From the NCBI RefSeq assembly GCF_022024275.1, contig NZ_CP091804.1:3056501-3120500 (forward strand): a stretch of 64,000 nt of DNA, written 5' to 3'. The notes beneath the pieces are model-generated. The model made no database searches, was not told the DNA's origin, and saw nothing but the letters and a program-made list of their open reading frames with translations. The DNA is from Sphingopyxis sp. BSN-002. GTDB taxonomy: Bacteria; Pseudomonadota; Alphaproteobacteria; Sphingomonadales; Sphingomonadaceae. Shown one piece after another: positions 53,453 to 62,016 of the stretch; position 1 is the stretch's first letter, and the number at the start of each line of letters is the position of its first letter. The position numbers and the translations under genes were made by a program.

Positions 53453-55123
53453 ATGCCGGGCTATGCGATCAGCTATCTTCCGAAGTGGTGCAACTATCAT
53501 CTGACCAGCGAGGGGCGGCATCTGCCCGATGGCACGGTCTACGAAATTGCCGAGCTCTTCTGCGCTGACGCCGCCGGTATGGCAGGTCCCGCGATGTTTG
53601 CAGCGAGCGGCGACACCCTTCGCGCATTGCTTCGGGAAATGACCGACAGGATCGACCGACCCGCGCCGCCGATGCGGCGCAAACCCTATCCGCGCTCGTG
53701 CGGTATCGCCGGGCGCGGCTGGAGCTTCGCCGACCTTATCGCAGCTGACGATCTGCTCGTCGACCTTGCCGGTCTTGCCGGTGTGGCGCCGCTCGACCCG
53801 GCCGACCAGCATCCGGACAGCGGGATCGCCCCGGGCCGGGTTGTTCTTGCACTCGGTGGCACGCGCCTGCGCGAAATCGTGAACTGGGGCTCTCCGCGCG
53901 GCCTTTCGATCGAAACGAGCGGAACCCATCTCGGCCCCTCCGTTGCGGGCGCTGCGGCCACTGCCAGTCACGGCTCGCGCCTTGGTCACGGCGGCATCCA
54001 GAATCTTGTCTGCGGGATGCATTTCGTGACGGGTCCCGACCGGTCGGTCTGGGTGCAGTCCGCAACCAACCCGGTCCTGCGCGATGATGTCGCCCGGCAA
54101 TTCGCCAATGACGTCATCAGCGACGACGCGGTTTTCGACGATGCGCTGGTCCACCTCGGCGCCATGGGTATCGTCAACGGCGTCGCGCTTCGCCTCGCCC
54201 CCGACGAAAGCTTCTCCCACCGTTTCCGTTTTGCGCGGATCGATGCGGACTGGCTGGGGAAGCTGGCCGCCGGAGCGTTCGGCGAGCTGGCGTCGAGGCT
54301 CGGGCTACCCGGAAATCCGGCCTTTTATGAACTGACGATCGACCCTTTCGCCTGGAACGGGTCCGAGGCCATCCATAATTTCTACCTTCCGGTGGAGACG
54401 TCGCCGCTTACTCCTGCGGACCCGGTCAAGGCCCCGCTCGCGACGGACTTCCTTCCCGCGGCGATCGAACAGCTTTCGCAGAAGGAGCGCGCGGGCAGCC
54501 TTCCTTCTGTGTTCGAAATGTACAGGGGAGAGGTCGACGAGCTTCTGGCAAGCGGGACGCTGGCGGCGCCGCGGCGCTGGAGCGAACTTCACGGCGACGT
54601 GATCACGGGCGGTTTTCCGGGGGCACTCTGGAATGCATCTTTCGCCATCCCCCGCGAGGCTCTGCCGGCGGTCATTCCCCTGATCTGCAAGGCCGTGGAA
54701 GGGTGTCTGCCGACGTTTCTCTATACAATCCGCTTCGTGTCCGGGGCGAAGGGCTCGCTCGCTTTCACGCATTTCGGCGACACTGCGGTGATCGAGATCG
54801 ACGGGATATCGGCCAAGGCGCCGAACGGCCTGGGACAGTTCGGCGGCGAGATCGTCAAGGCGGCGCGCCGGTTGCGCGACACGCTCGATGCAGCGGTCAT
54901 CGACGGCAAGCCGGTGCGTTACGCCATGCATTGGGCAAAACTGGGCGATCTCGACGCAGCGCGGGTCGCCGACAATTTCGGAGATCCGCAGGATCATGGC
55001 AGCCGCATCGCCGGCTGGCGCCGCACGCGCGAGAGGCTGGTGCCCGAGGCGCGGATCCGCAATCTTTTCACAAGTCCCGCGCTCGTCGGTTACGGGCTGC
55101 TCGACCAGCCGCCGGCGGCCTGA
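53453..55123 (+). CDS. FAD-linked oxidase (VAO/PCMH type)
   Basis: A 556-residue protein with a vanillyl-alcohol-oxidase-type FAD-binding domain at about 75-240; the key segment is SIETSGTHLGPSVAGAAATA followed by SHGSRLGHGG. The C-terminal half (240-556) is a substrate domain of unknown specificity, distantly cholesterol-oxidase-like. No signal peptide was recognised. ATG at 53453, five bases after GGGAGG; an upstream in-frame Met at 53360 is less likely. It precedes the patatin lipoprotein by 16 bp, probably one operon. The substrate could be a sterol, sugar lactone or phenolic alcohol. Confidence 0.75.
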   Translation: MPGYAISYLPKWCNYHLTSEGRHLPDGTVYEIAELFCADAAGMAGPAMFAASGDTLRALLREMTDRIDRPAPPMRRKPYPRSCGIAGRGWSFADLIAADDLLVDLAGLAGVAPLDPADQHPDSGIAPGRVVLALGGTRLREIVNWGSPRGLSIETSGTHLGPSVAGAAATASHGSRLGHGGIQNLVCGMHFVTGPDRSVWVQSATNPVLRDDVARQFANDVISDDAVFDDALVHLGAMGIVNGVALRLAPDESFSHRFRFARIDADWLGKLAAGAFGELASRLGLPGNPAFYELTIDPFAWNGSEAIHNFYLPVETSPLTPADPVKAPLATDFLPAAIEQLSQKERAGSLPSVFEMYRGEVDELLASGTLAAPRRWSELHGDVITGGFPGALWNASFAIPREALPAVIPLICKAVEGCLPTFLYTIRFVSGAKGSLAFTHFGDTAVIEIDGISAKAPNGLGQFGGEIVKAARRLRDTLDAAVIDGKPVRYAMHWAKLGDLDAARVADNFGDPQDHGSRIAGWRRTRERLVPEARIRNLFTSPALVGYGLLDQPPAA

Positions 55124-55139
55124 AGACGGAGTAACAGCG

Positions 55140-56753
55140 ATGCGAAACCGCCTTGTCCGAACCGTGATCCTCCCGGCCGGAGCGTTGCTGCTTTCGGGTT
55201 GTGCCTCGTCCGGAGCGCTTACGCTGGAGTGCGCGCCCTTCAGGACGCACTTCGCGCAGCCGGTCAGCGACAACAGCATCGTCGAGGCGATCCGCAGCGA
55301 CAGCGCCGTTCCGTCCGCCGCAATATTCGCGCCCGCCGAGCTGGACCGGATCATCGATACATCGGCCATGGGCCGTTCGATCGAGACGCAGGCCCGGCGC
55401 GTTCTGACCGCGAAAGCGACCGCGGGCGTGATGGGAGCGGACGCCCGAACGGACGGGCGCCCCGTCTATCTGCTGCTGTCTGGCGGGGGGCAGTGGGGCG
55501 CCTATGGCGCCGGTTTCCTTGAGGCGCTCGCAAACGGAAACCCCTCGCAATTGCCCGAGCCGCGGGTCGTGACGGGTGTCAGCACCGGAGGACTCCAGGC
55601 GCTCTTCGTCGGCGCGCATGCGGCGGAGCCCGAAAAGAAATGGCTGACCGAGCTCAGGAGGCAATATTCGCCGGCGAGCGAAGCCGATGTCGTCAAGCGC
55701 GGTTCGTGGTTGGGGGCGGTTTTCAAGGGGTCGGTCGCGCGCTTGGGTCCGCTCAGGACGCGGATCGAAGCCGCGCTTTGCCCGAAGGCCGCAGGCCGGC
55801 CGACGGCCGACCCGCTGACGCTTGCCGACTGTCCGCTCATCGAAGCGCTGGCGAGCGACCGGGCGCCGGAGGTGATGCTGGGCTTCGTCGAAGCCGGGAG
55901 CGGGCAGCTGCTCTTCGTTTCGGCGAATGAAATAGCGCGCGGCACCTACCCGGTCGCGGGCCCTGACGGTGTTCGCAGCGTGACGATGCCGGTGCGCGAA
56001 CGCCAGCAATGCCTTACCGGGGCCGCGATGGCATCCGCCGCGGTGCCGGTCCAGTATCAGCAGCTCCGCATTTCCAGCATCGAGCCGGTCGTCGGGCCGC
56101 GCCCGCGCGGCGTTACCGACCGGAGCAGCGCGAAAACCTATATGGATGGCGGGGTACGTCAGTCGGTCTTTTTTGCGCTTCCTCAAGCGCTGTTCGAGCG
56201 GGCCATGGCCCGCGCGGGTGCCGACGCCGGCGCCGATTATTCGGGTATAGCCTATGTCGTTCGCAATGGCCCGACGGAAGCCCGCGCGGATGTCGCGCCG
56301 GACGCCAAGGCGGATGCGTTTACGGCGGCGATGCGCGGCTATGCATTGATGGTCAACCAGTCCGAGGTGTCGTCGATCGCCGCGCTGCGGCTGATATGGC
56401 CCACGACGCCGCTATACGTCACCACCGCCGACGGATATGGAACGACTTTCGTCGACCCGGCGCCCGAGCCCGGCTTCGCCGCCGAATGGAAGAATTGCCG
56501 TTCGGACATGAATCTGTCGGGAGGTGCGCCGCGAAGCGGGGCCATGTTCAATCCCGATTTCATGGCGTGCCTTCGGGCCTTTGGCCGCTTTAAGGCGAGC
56601 CGGCCGTTTCCGGCCCCGCAGCCGCCGGACAGTCGGCAGCCCGATCGCTGGATCGAGCTTCCGACTATCGCCGTAGGAGGTCGCGAAGCCGGAATTGACC
56701 GGATCGGGACAATGATCAGGGCGCGACGAAGGTCAGCGTCGATACATGGATAA
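55140..56753 (+). CDS. Patatin-like phospholipase lipoprotein
   Basis: A 537-residue lipoprotein (lipobox LSGC, Cys21) with a patatin domain. Oxyanion glycine motif LLSGGGQWGAYGAGF (112-126), nucleophile elbow G146-V-S148-T-G and catalytic Asp336 in YMDGG. All active-site elements are present, so it probably cleaves acyl esters of phospholipids or other lipids at the envelope. Its 3' end overlaps the convergent DUF4198 gene by 38 bp. In an operon with the FAD-linked oxidase. Confidence 0.85.
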   Translation: MRNRLVRTVILPAGALLLSGCASSGALTLECAPFRTHFAQPVSDNSIVEAIRSDSAVPSAAIFAPAELDRIIDTSAMGRSIETQARRVLTAKATAGVMGADARTDGRPVYLLLSGGGQWGAYGAGFLEALANGNPSQLPEPRVVTGVSTGGLQALFVGAHAAEPEKKWLTELRRQYSPASEADVVKRGSWLGAVFKGSVARLGPLRTRIEAALCPKAAGRPTADPLTLADCPLIEALASDRAPEVMLGFVEAGSGQLLFVSANEIARGTYPVAGPDGVRSVTMPVRERQQCLTGAAMASAAVPVQYQQLRISSIEPVVGPRPRGVTDRSSAKTYMDGGVRQSVFFALPQALFERAMARAGADAGADYSGIAYVVRNGPTEARADVAPDAKADAFTAAMRGYALMVNQSEVSSIAALRLIWPTTPLYVTTADGYGTTFVDPAPEPGFAAEWKNCRSDMNLSGGAPRSGAMFNPDFMACLRAFGRFKASRPFPAPQPPDSRQPDRWIELPTIAVGGREAGIDRIGTMIRARRRSASIHG

Positions 56754-57363
56754 CCTTGGCGACTTGCTTGCCGCCCAGCGTCCGGGCGCCCTCGACGGTG
56801 TGGCTGGCCGACACCAGATAGCGTCCCGGTGCGGATACGGGAACGTCGATCCGGCCATTTGCATCGGCGGTGAAACTCTTTTGCCAGCGATCGGCATTGA
56901 TCACCGTCACCTTGGCGCCCGCCAGCGGTTTGCCGAGCCAGGAGACGATCACGCTGTCGGCATCCGGCGCCGTCGGCGCGATCTCCAGGTCAAGTCCGGT
57001 GCGGGTCTCGCCGCGTCCGGCCCGGGCGTAATAAACGACACCCTCCAACTTGCCGCCTTCACCTTCCCAGGGCGCGAAGACGTTGTCGTCGGCGAGGCGT
57101 ACGTCGCCGGGTCCGGCGACTGCCGCCTCGATATGATCGGCCCGGCGCGCGAGCATCGCAGGCTTCGTGCGGTCGGTCTGGAACACCAACGGGGTCTTGA
57201 GGTTCGGGAACTCGGGATCGCCCGCCTCGGGAACAATATCGGCGGGCTCGCCAAGATAGATGCGGGCCGGACCGTCGCCGTCGCGCTCGATCCACACTTC
57301 ATGTGCGGCCGCGGGGGCGGCGACAAAGCTGAAGGCCAGCAAGGCGGCAAGGGTCTTTTTCAT
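56716..57363 (-). CDS. Exported DUF4198 (NikM-like) protein
   Basis: A 215-residue periplasmic protein. Signal peptide MKKTLAALLAFSFVAAPAAA, then HEVWIERDG, the classic DUF4198 start, whose N-terminal His may bind metal. The C-terminal half is an Ig-like domain (GKPLAGAKVTVINADR, ANGRIDVPVSAPGRYLVSAS). The family occurs beside metal transporters and TonB receptors. The ATG at 57363 follows GGGGAG. It is divergent from the siderophore receptor and shares its Fur-box-like control region. Confidence 0.82.
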   Translation of the reverse strand: MKKTLAALLAFSFVAAPAAAHEVWIERDGDGPARIYLGEPADIVPEAGDPEFPNLKTPLVFQTDRTKPAMLARRADHIEAAVAGPGDVRLADDNVFAPWEGEGGKLEGVVYYARAGRGETRTGLDLEIAPTAPDADSVIVSWLGKPLAGAKVTVINADRWQKSFTADANGRIDVPVSAPGRYLVSASHTVEGARTLGGKQVAKVIHVSTLTFVAP

Positions 57364-57457
57364 CGGATTCTCCCCGTCTTCAATTCCGGCTGGCCGACCT
57401 CGCTGATGCGATCGGCCGGCTTCGGCGACCGGTGTGTGGCCGTTGATGGTCATTATT

Positions 57458-57476
57458 GCAAACGATTATTATTAGC
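57458..57476. promoter_or_regulatory. Fur-box-like operator
   Basis: A 19-bp sequence, GCAAACGATTATTATTAGC, matches 13 of 19 positions of the classical Fur box (GATAATGATAATCATTATC). It lies between the divergent DUF4198 and siderophore-receptor genes, about 70 bp before the receptor start, in a locally AT-rich stretch. It predicts iron repression of both directions. Confidence 0.65.
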
Positions 57477-57545
57477 TTGTCATGGCGTCGCGATGGCGAT
57501 AGCCGCCGGTCCCAATTGAGATTGAGTCGCAAGAAGGGGAACGCC

Positions 57546-59654
57546 ATGACCGTCCGAATGATCGCGCTTTGCGGAGCTGCAACGCTGGCCTTTGCCGCCA
57601 ATCCGGCCTGGGCGGGCGATGGGGCGGGCGATAGGGCGGGCGAGGGAGCGGACGATGCCGCCACGGCGGAAGCCGATGCGGGGGGAGCCGACGATACCAT
57701 CGTCGTTTTCGGCTACACCGGAACCAAGACCGACACGGCGCTCACCGAATTGCCGCAGCCGGTCAAGGTGATCACCGCCGAGCAATATGAGGCGCAAGGC
57801 GCAATCAGCATCAGCGACACGGTGAAATATGCCGCTGGCGTCCTTGCCAACCCCTATGGTCGCGACACGCGCGTCGACGGCTTCAACATCCGCGGGCTCG
57901 ATGCGCTGCAGTTCCGCGACGGTATGCGCGACATCTTCAGCTATTATGCCTCGATCACCTCGGACCCGTATAATTTCTCGCGCGTCGAGATCGTCCGCGG
58001 GCCGGCCTCGGTGCTGTTCGGGCAGGGTTCGATCGGCGGCCTCGTCAACCTCGTCAGCAAGACGCCGGATTTCGACACCCGCGGCGAAATCAGCCTCGTC
58101 TATGGCAGCGATGACCGCAAGGAAGTGCTGGGCGACGTCAATTTCGCGGTATCCGACACGCTCGCTGTCCGCTTCGTCGGCCGCGCGCGCGACGCCGACA
58201 CCTATGTCGACCACGTCCCCGACGACCGCGTCATGTTCGCACCATCGATCCGCTGGCAGCCGACCCCCGACACCGACGTCGTGCTTACCGGCCTCTATCA
58301 GGAGGACGACACGGGCTCGACCTCGCAGTTCCTGCCGATCATCGGCACCTTCCGGCCGAACACGGTCGCGGGCGAACAACTCGGTCGTTACACCTTCGTG
58401 GGCAAGCCCGGCTGGGACCGCTATGCCGGCCGCTCGCTCCAGGGCGGCGGATCGATCACGCACCGCTTCTCGGACGCCGTGAAGCTCAGCCTCAAGGCGC
58501 GCTATATCGACAGCGACCTCGAATATAATACCCATTATGCCGACAGCTATACGGACCCGCAGGATCCCTTTTCGGTCTATGGCACCGACGGCCGCACCAT
58601 CGGGCTCTACGCCGATGCCAGCGACGCGCGGATGAACGTCTTCTCGACCGACAACAATCTCCAGCTCAATTTCAGCACCGGCGCCAATATCGAGCACAAG
58701 CTGCTCGTCGGCCTCGATTACAGCTGGAACAAGGTGCAAAAGCGCGGGATCTTCGGCTTCGAGATCGTCGATCTCTACGACATCGATTATGATGCGCTGC
58801 TGACCTATGATCCCAGCGGCCCCTTCACCACGGAAAGCCAGAAGCAGCTCGGCGTCTATGTGCAGGACCAGATTCGCTTCTTCGACCGCGTTTCGGTCGT
58901 GCTCGGCGCGCGCCGCGACCGCGTCACCGGCTCGTCGGGCCAGAAGGACAATGCGACGACTTTCCGTGCCGGGATCATCGGCGAGGTTGGTGCGGGCTTC
59001 TCGCCCTTCTTCAGCTATACCGAAAGCTTCCTGCCGGTGGCGGGCAGCATCGACAATGGCGACGGGACCTTCGGTGACCCCTATAAGCCGCAGACCGGTA
59101 CGCAGTACGAGGCGGGCGTGAAATGGCAGCCGGCGCCGAACACGCTCGTCACCGCGACCGTCTTCAAGATCCGCGAACGCAACCGCGTCCTCTATCTCGC
59201 CGCCGGCGGGACGACGCAGTCGGGCGTGCTCAACACCAAGGGCTTCGAGATCGAGGCGAGCCACACGCTGCCCGGCAATTTCGAGCTGCTCGCCAATTAT
59301 GGCTATTCGAAGCTCAAGTCCGAAACCAACACCAGCCTCGACTATATGCCGCGTCACACCGCGTCGCTCTGGACGACCAAGAGCTTCGACCTTGCGAGCG
59401 ACGTGCAACTGCGCCTCGGCGGCGGCGTCGTCTATAGCGGCAAGAGCGTATCGACGAGCCCCGTCTGGTCGATCGTCACCCCGTCGCGCATGACGGTCGA
59501 CGCACTTGCGGAGATCAATTGGAACAACTGGCGCTTCGCGCTCAACGCAACGAACCTGTTCGACAATAAATATTATGCCTCCTGCCTCGCACGTGGTGAC
59601 TGCTTCGTCGGGGCGCCGCGCAATGTGATGGGCACGCTCGGCTACCGCTTCTGA
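57546..59654 (+). CDS. TonB-dependent siderophore receptor
   Basis: A 702-residue outer-membrane receptor of the FhuA/FoxA siderophore type. Signal peptide to about residue 23 (NPAWA), an acidic repeat-like linker (GDGAGDRAGEGADD), TonB box DTIVVFGYTG, plug (LPQPVKVITAEQYEAQG, RGLDALQFRDGM, IVRGPASVLFGQGSIGG) and a barrel ending GTLGYRF with C-terminal Phe. It heads an iron-uptake operon with DUF3649, PepSY and DUF3325 genes and sits behind a Fur-box-like site. Confidence 0.92.
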   Translation: MTVRMIALCGAATLAFAANPAWAGDGAGDRAGEGADDAATAEADAGGADDTIVVFGYTGTKTDTALTELPQPVKVITAEQYEAQGAISISDTVKYAAGVLANPYGRDTRVDGFNIRGLDALQFRDGMRDIFSYYASITSDPYNFSRVEIVRGPASVLFGQGSIGGLVNLVSKTPDFDTRGEISLVYGSDDRKEVLGDVNFAVSDTLAVRFVGRARDADTYVDHVPDDRVMFAPSIRWQPTPDTDVVLTGLYQEDDTGSTSQFLPIIGTFRPNTVAGEQLGRYTFVGKPGWDRYAGRSLQGGGSITHRFSDAVKLSLKARYIDSDLEYNTHYADSYTDPQDPFSVYGTDGRTIGLYADASDARMNVFSTDNNLQLNFSTGANIEHKLLVGLDYSWNKVQKRGIFGFEIVDLYDIDYDALLTYDPSGPFTTESQKQLGVYVQDQIRFFDRVSVVLGARRDRVTGSSGQKDNATTFRAGIIGEVGAGFSPFFSYTESFLPVAGSIDNGDGTFGDPYKPQTGTQYEAGVKWQPAPNTLVTATVFKIRERNRVLYLAAGGTTQSGVLNTKGFEIEASHTLPGNFELLANYGYSKLKSETNTSLDYMPRHTASLWTTKSFDLASDVQLRLGGGVVYSGKSVSTSPVWSIVTPSRMTVDALAEINWNNWRFALNATNLFDNKYYASCLARGDCFVGAPRNVMGTLGYRF

Positions 59655-59670
59655 CGGGGATGAGGGCGGG

Positions 59671-59979
59671 ATGAGCGGGACGGCCAGGGTGGCGCGCAAG
59701 AGCGGTTGGCGGGACGTGGCTTTGCGTGCGCTCGCCGCCGTGCCGCTCAACTACGCCGTCACCGCCGTTCTCACGATGCTCATCGCGCGCCTGCTGCCGG
59801 GCGGCGCCGCGCAGGCCAGCATCGGTGCGACCTTGCTGTCCTTCATCCTCTTTGCGGGAATTGCGATGGCCGCGTTCGCCGTTCGCTCGACCGTCAAACT
59901 CTGGCTCGGTCTGGTCGTACTCGGCGTTTTGGCGGGCGGCATCGACTGGCTGCTGATCTCGATCGGTGGCCGGCTGTGA
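59671..59979 (+). CDS. DUF3649 membrane protein
   Basis: A 102-residue inner-membrane protein with three predicted helices (VPLNYAVTAVLTMLIARLLP, TLLSFILFAGIAMAAF, LGLVVLGVLAGGIDWLL). DUF3649 genes accompany siderophore receptors and PepSY proteins; activity is unknown. It overlaps the PepSY gene by GTGA. Confidence 0.82.
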   Translation: MSGTARVARKSGWRDVALRALAAVPLNYAVTAVLTMLIARLLPGGAAQASIGATLLSFILFAGIAMAAFAVRSTVKLWLGLVVLGVLAGGIDWLLISIGGRL

Positions 59980-61535
59980 AGCAGGGTTTCCGTCAGTCGA
60001 TGGCGTGGCTGCACACCTGGACCGGACTGCTGCTCGGCTGGTTGTTGTTCGCGATCTTCGTTACCGGCACCTCGGCCTATTTCCAGGAAGAGACGACGCG
60101 CTGGATGACGCCCGAAGTGCGAAGCGTGCCCGTCGATCCGGCACGCGGCTTCCAGAGCGCAACCGACTGGTTGCAGCGCGAGGCTCCGGGTGCGAGCGAA
60201 TGGTCGGTCTATTCGGCGGGGAAGCGCGCCGCCGACCTGCAGCTTTATTGGGTCAACGGCCCGGACGTACCTGCCGATGCGCCGACCGAAGCACGGCTCG
60301 ACGGGAACGGTCAAAAGGTCGAGGCCCGCGAGACGCTCGGCGGCTGGTTCCTTTACCGCTTCCATTACGACCTGCATTACATCAACTGGTATTGGGCGCG
60401 CTGGATCGTCGGCATCGCGGCGATGGCGATGCTGGTCGCGATCCTCTCGGGCATCGTCACGCACAAGAAGATCTTCGTCGACTTTTTCCTGCTGCGCTTC
60501 GGCAAGGGGCAGCGCAGTTGGCTCGACGCGCACAATGTGTCGAGCGTCCTGTTCCTGCCCTTCATCCTGATGATCACCTATACGGGGCTCGTCAGCCTCG
60601 CGACGCACTATATGCCGTGGGGGATAGCCGCCAACTATGCGAGCGAAGACAAGTTCTTCGATGCGGCCTTCCCCTGGCCGGCGCCCGGGGAGAAGACCGG
60701 CGTCGCCCCGCTCGCGCCCGTCGCGCCGCTGGTCGGGCAGGCGGAAAGCGAATGGGGCGTCGCGGCCGGAAGCATCCGCATCCTGAATCCCGGCGATCGC
60801 ACGGCGCGAGTCATCGTCTCGAGCGCGCCCGATGCCGGCATGTCGGTGCGCCCGCGCTCGATCACCTTCGATGGGGTAACGGGCAAGGTCGTCGAGCGGC
60901 GCGATCCTGCCGGTGCCGCGACGGCCACCGAAGGTACGATGATCGGCATTCACGCCGGCCGTTTCGCTTCGGTGCTGCTTCGCTTCCTCTATTTCCTGTC
61001 GGGAATTGCCGGATGCGTCATGGTGGCGTCCGGCCTGATCCTGTGGACTGTAAAGCGCCGCGCCAGACTTCCCGATCCCGAGCGTCCGCATTTCGGTTTC
61101 CGGCTCGTCGAGAAGCTCAATATCGCGGCGATTGCGGGCCTGCCCCTGGCGATCGCGGCCTATTTTCTCGCCAACCGTCTTCTGCCGCTCGATATCGCCG
61201 GACGGAGTGATCGCGAGATCGGCACCATGTTCATCGTGTGGGGCGCCGTCGCCATATGGGCGATCGCGCGGCCGGCCGGACGCGCATGGATCGAAGGTTT
61301 CGCGGCGACCGGAATCGCCTTCGCGGCCATTCCGGTCGTGAACGCGCTCACGACCGATCGCTCGCTTGTCGCAAGCCTCCTCGCCCGCGACTGGGTCTTC
61401 GCAGGTTTCGATCTGGCGATGCTCCTGCTCGCGTCGGTCTTCGGCTTCGCGGCGTTCAAAGTCGCGCGCCGGCAGAAACCGGGGAGGCGGGTGCGCGGCG
61501 CGGATGCGCATTCGCGGCAGGAGGCCGCCGGATGA
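59976..61535 (+). CDS. PepSY-associated membrane protein (PiuB-like iron uptake)
   Basis: A 519-residue PepSY_TM protein. Helix 1 MAWLHTWTGLLLGWLLFAIF, the FLYRFHYDLHYINWYWARWIVG segment with several His, a large periplasmic loop with a PepSY domain (about 215-320), further helices to about 370, and three to four more near the C-terminus. Relatives are thought to reduce ferric siderophores or take part in their uptake. GTG start at 59976, overlapping the DUF3649 stop; no ATG fits. It overlaps DUF3325 by ATGA. Confidence 0.87.
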   Translation: MKQGFRQSMAWLHTWTGLLLGWLLFAIFVTGTSAYFQEETTRWMTPEVRSVPVDPARGFQSATDWLQREAPGASEWSVYSAGKRAADLQLYWVNGPDVPADAPTEARLDGNGQKVEARETLGGWFLYRFHYDLHYINWYWARWIVGIAAMAMLVAILSGIVTHKKIFVDFFLLRFGKGQRSWLDAHNVSSVLFLPFILMITYTGLVSLATHYMPWGIAANYASEDKFFDAAFPWPAPGEKTGVAPLAPVAPLVGQAESEWGVAAGSIRILNPGDRTARVIVSSAPDAGMSVRPRSITFDGVTGKVVERRDPAGAATATEGTMIGIHAGRFASVLLRFLYFLSGIAGCVMVASGLILWTVKRRARLPDPERPHFGFRLVEKLNIAAIAGLPLAIAAYFLANRLLPLDIAGRSDREIGTMFIVWGAVAIWAIARPAGRAWIEGFAATGIAFAAIPVVNALTTDRSLVASLLARDWVFAGFDLAMLLLASVFGFAAFKVARRQKPGRRVRGADAHSRQEAAG

Positions 61536-61831
61536 TCCATATCCTGCTTTTCGGCCTCGCCTGCGCGGGATTCGCGATGCTCTGCCTCGCGCGCGATCGC
61601 CATCAACGCGACCTCCTTGGGCGAAAGCTCCCGGCTGCCGCCCCCAAAGCGCTTCGCGCAGCCGGGTGGGCCTGTCTCGCGCTGGCCTTTGTCCTGGCCG
61701 GCCGGGGGCTTGGCTGGGCCTATGGCACGGTCGAATGGCTCGGGCAGATGAGCGCCGGTGCGCTCGTCACAGTCCTGTTCCTCACACGCCTGTCGGCCCG
61801 AACATCTTCCTCGCGCCGAGCGCCGCCATAG
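61532..61831 (+). CDS. DUF3325 membrane protein
   Basis: A 99-residue protein with three hydrophobic segments (IHILLFGLACAGFAMLCLA, ALRAAGWACLALAFVLAG, SAGALVTVLFLTRL). The DUF3325 family is found as the last gene of PepSY/siderophore operons. Activity is unknown. The ATG overlaps the PepSY stop. Confidence 0.82.
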   Translation: MIHILLFGLACAGFAMLCLARDRHQRDLLGRKLPAAAPKALRAAGWACLALAFVLAGRGLGWAYGTVEWLGQMSAGALVTVLFLTRLSARTSSSRRAPP

Positions 61832-61939
61832 GGGGCATCTCGAACTGGCAAGATTGCTCCTGCCGCATTTTCGTCAGCAGCGATGCCAGAGGTGGCGGTT
61901 GCGGCGTGGCGGCAGTTTACGCGAATCCGTAGGCAGTAT

Positions 61940-61968
61940 CCGCTGCGGCGTTACCATGGCCGCAGCGG
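61940..61968. terminator. Hairpin between the convergent iron operon and RHS gene
   Basis: A perfect 10-bp stem CCGCTGCGGC / GCCGCAGCGG (61940-61949, 61959-61968) with a 9-base loop in the 185-bp gap between the two stop codons. No T-run follows, so termination is likely but not certain. Confidence 0.5.
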
Positions 61969-62016
61969 CCCCGTCGACGGCGGCCGGTATTCGCCGCGCC
62001 AAGGGCGGGTTCCGGG

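Noticed and set aside
57480..59750. A 756-codon minus-strand frame opposite the siderophore receptor
   Set aside because: Mirror of a real receptor gene; rich in Asp, Arg and Ala with no motifs.
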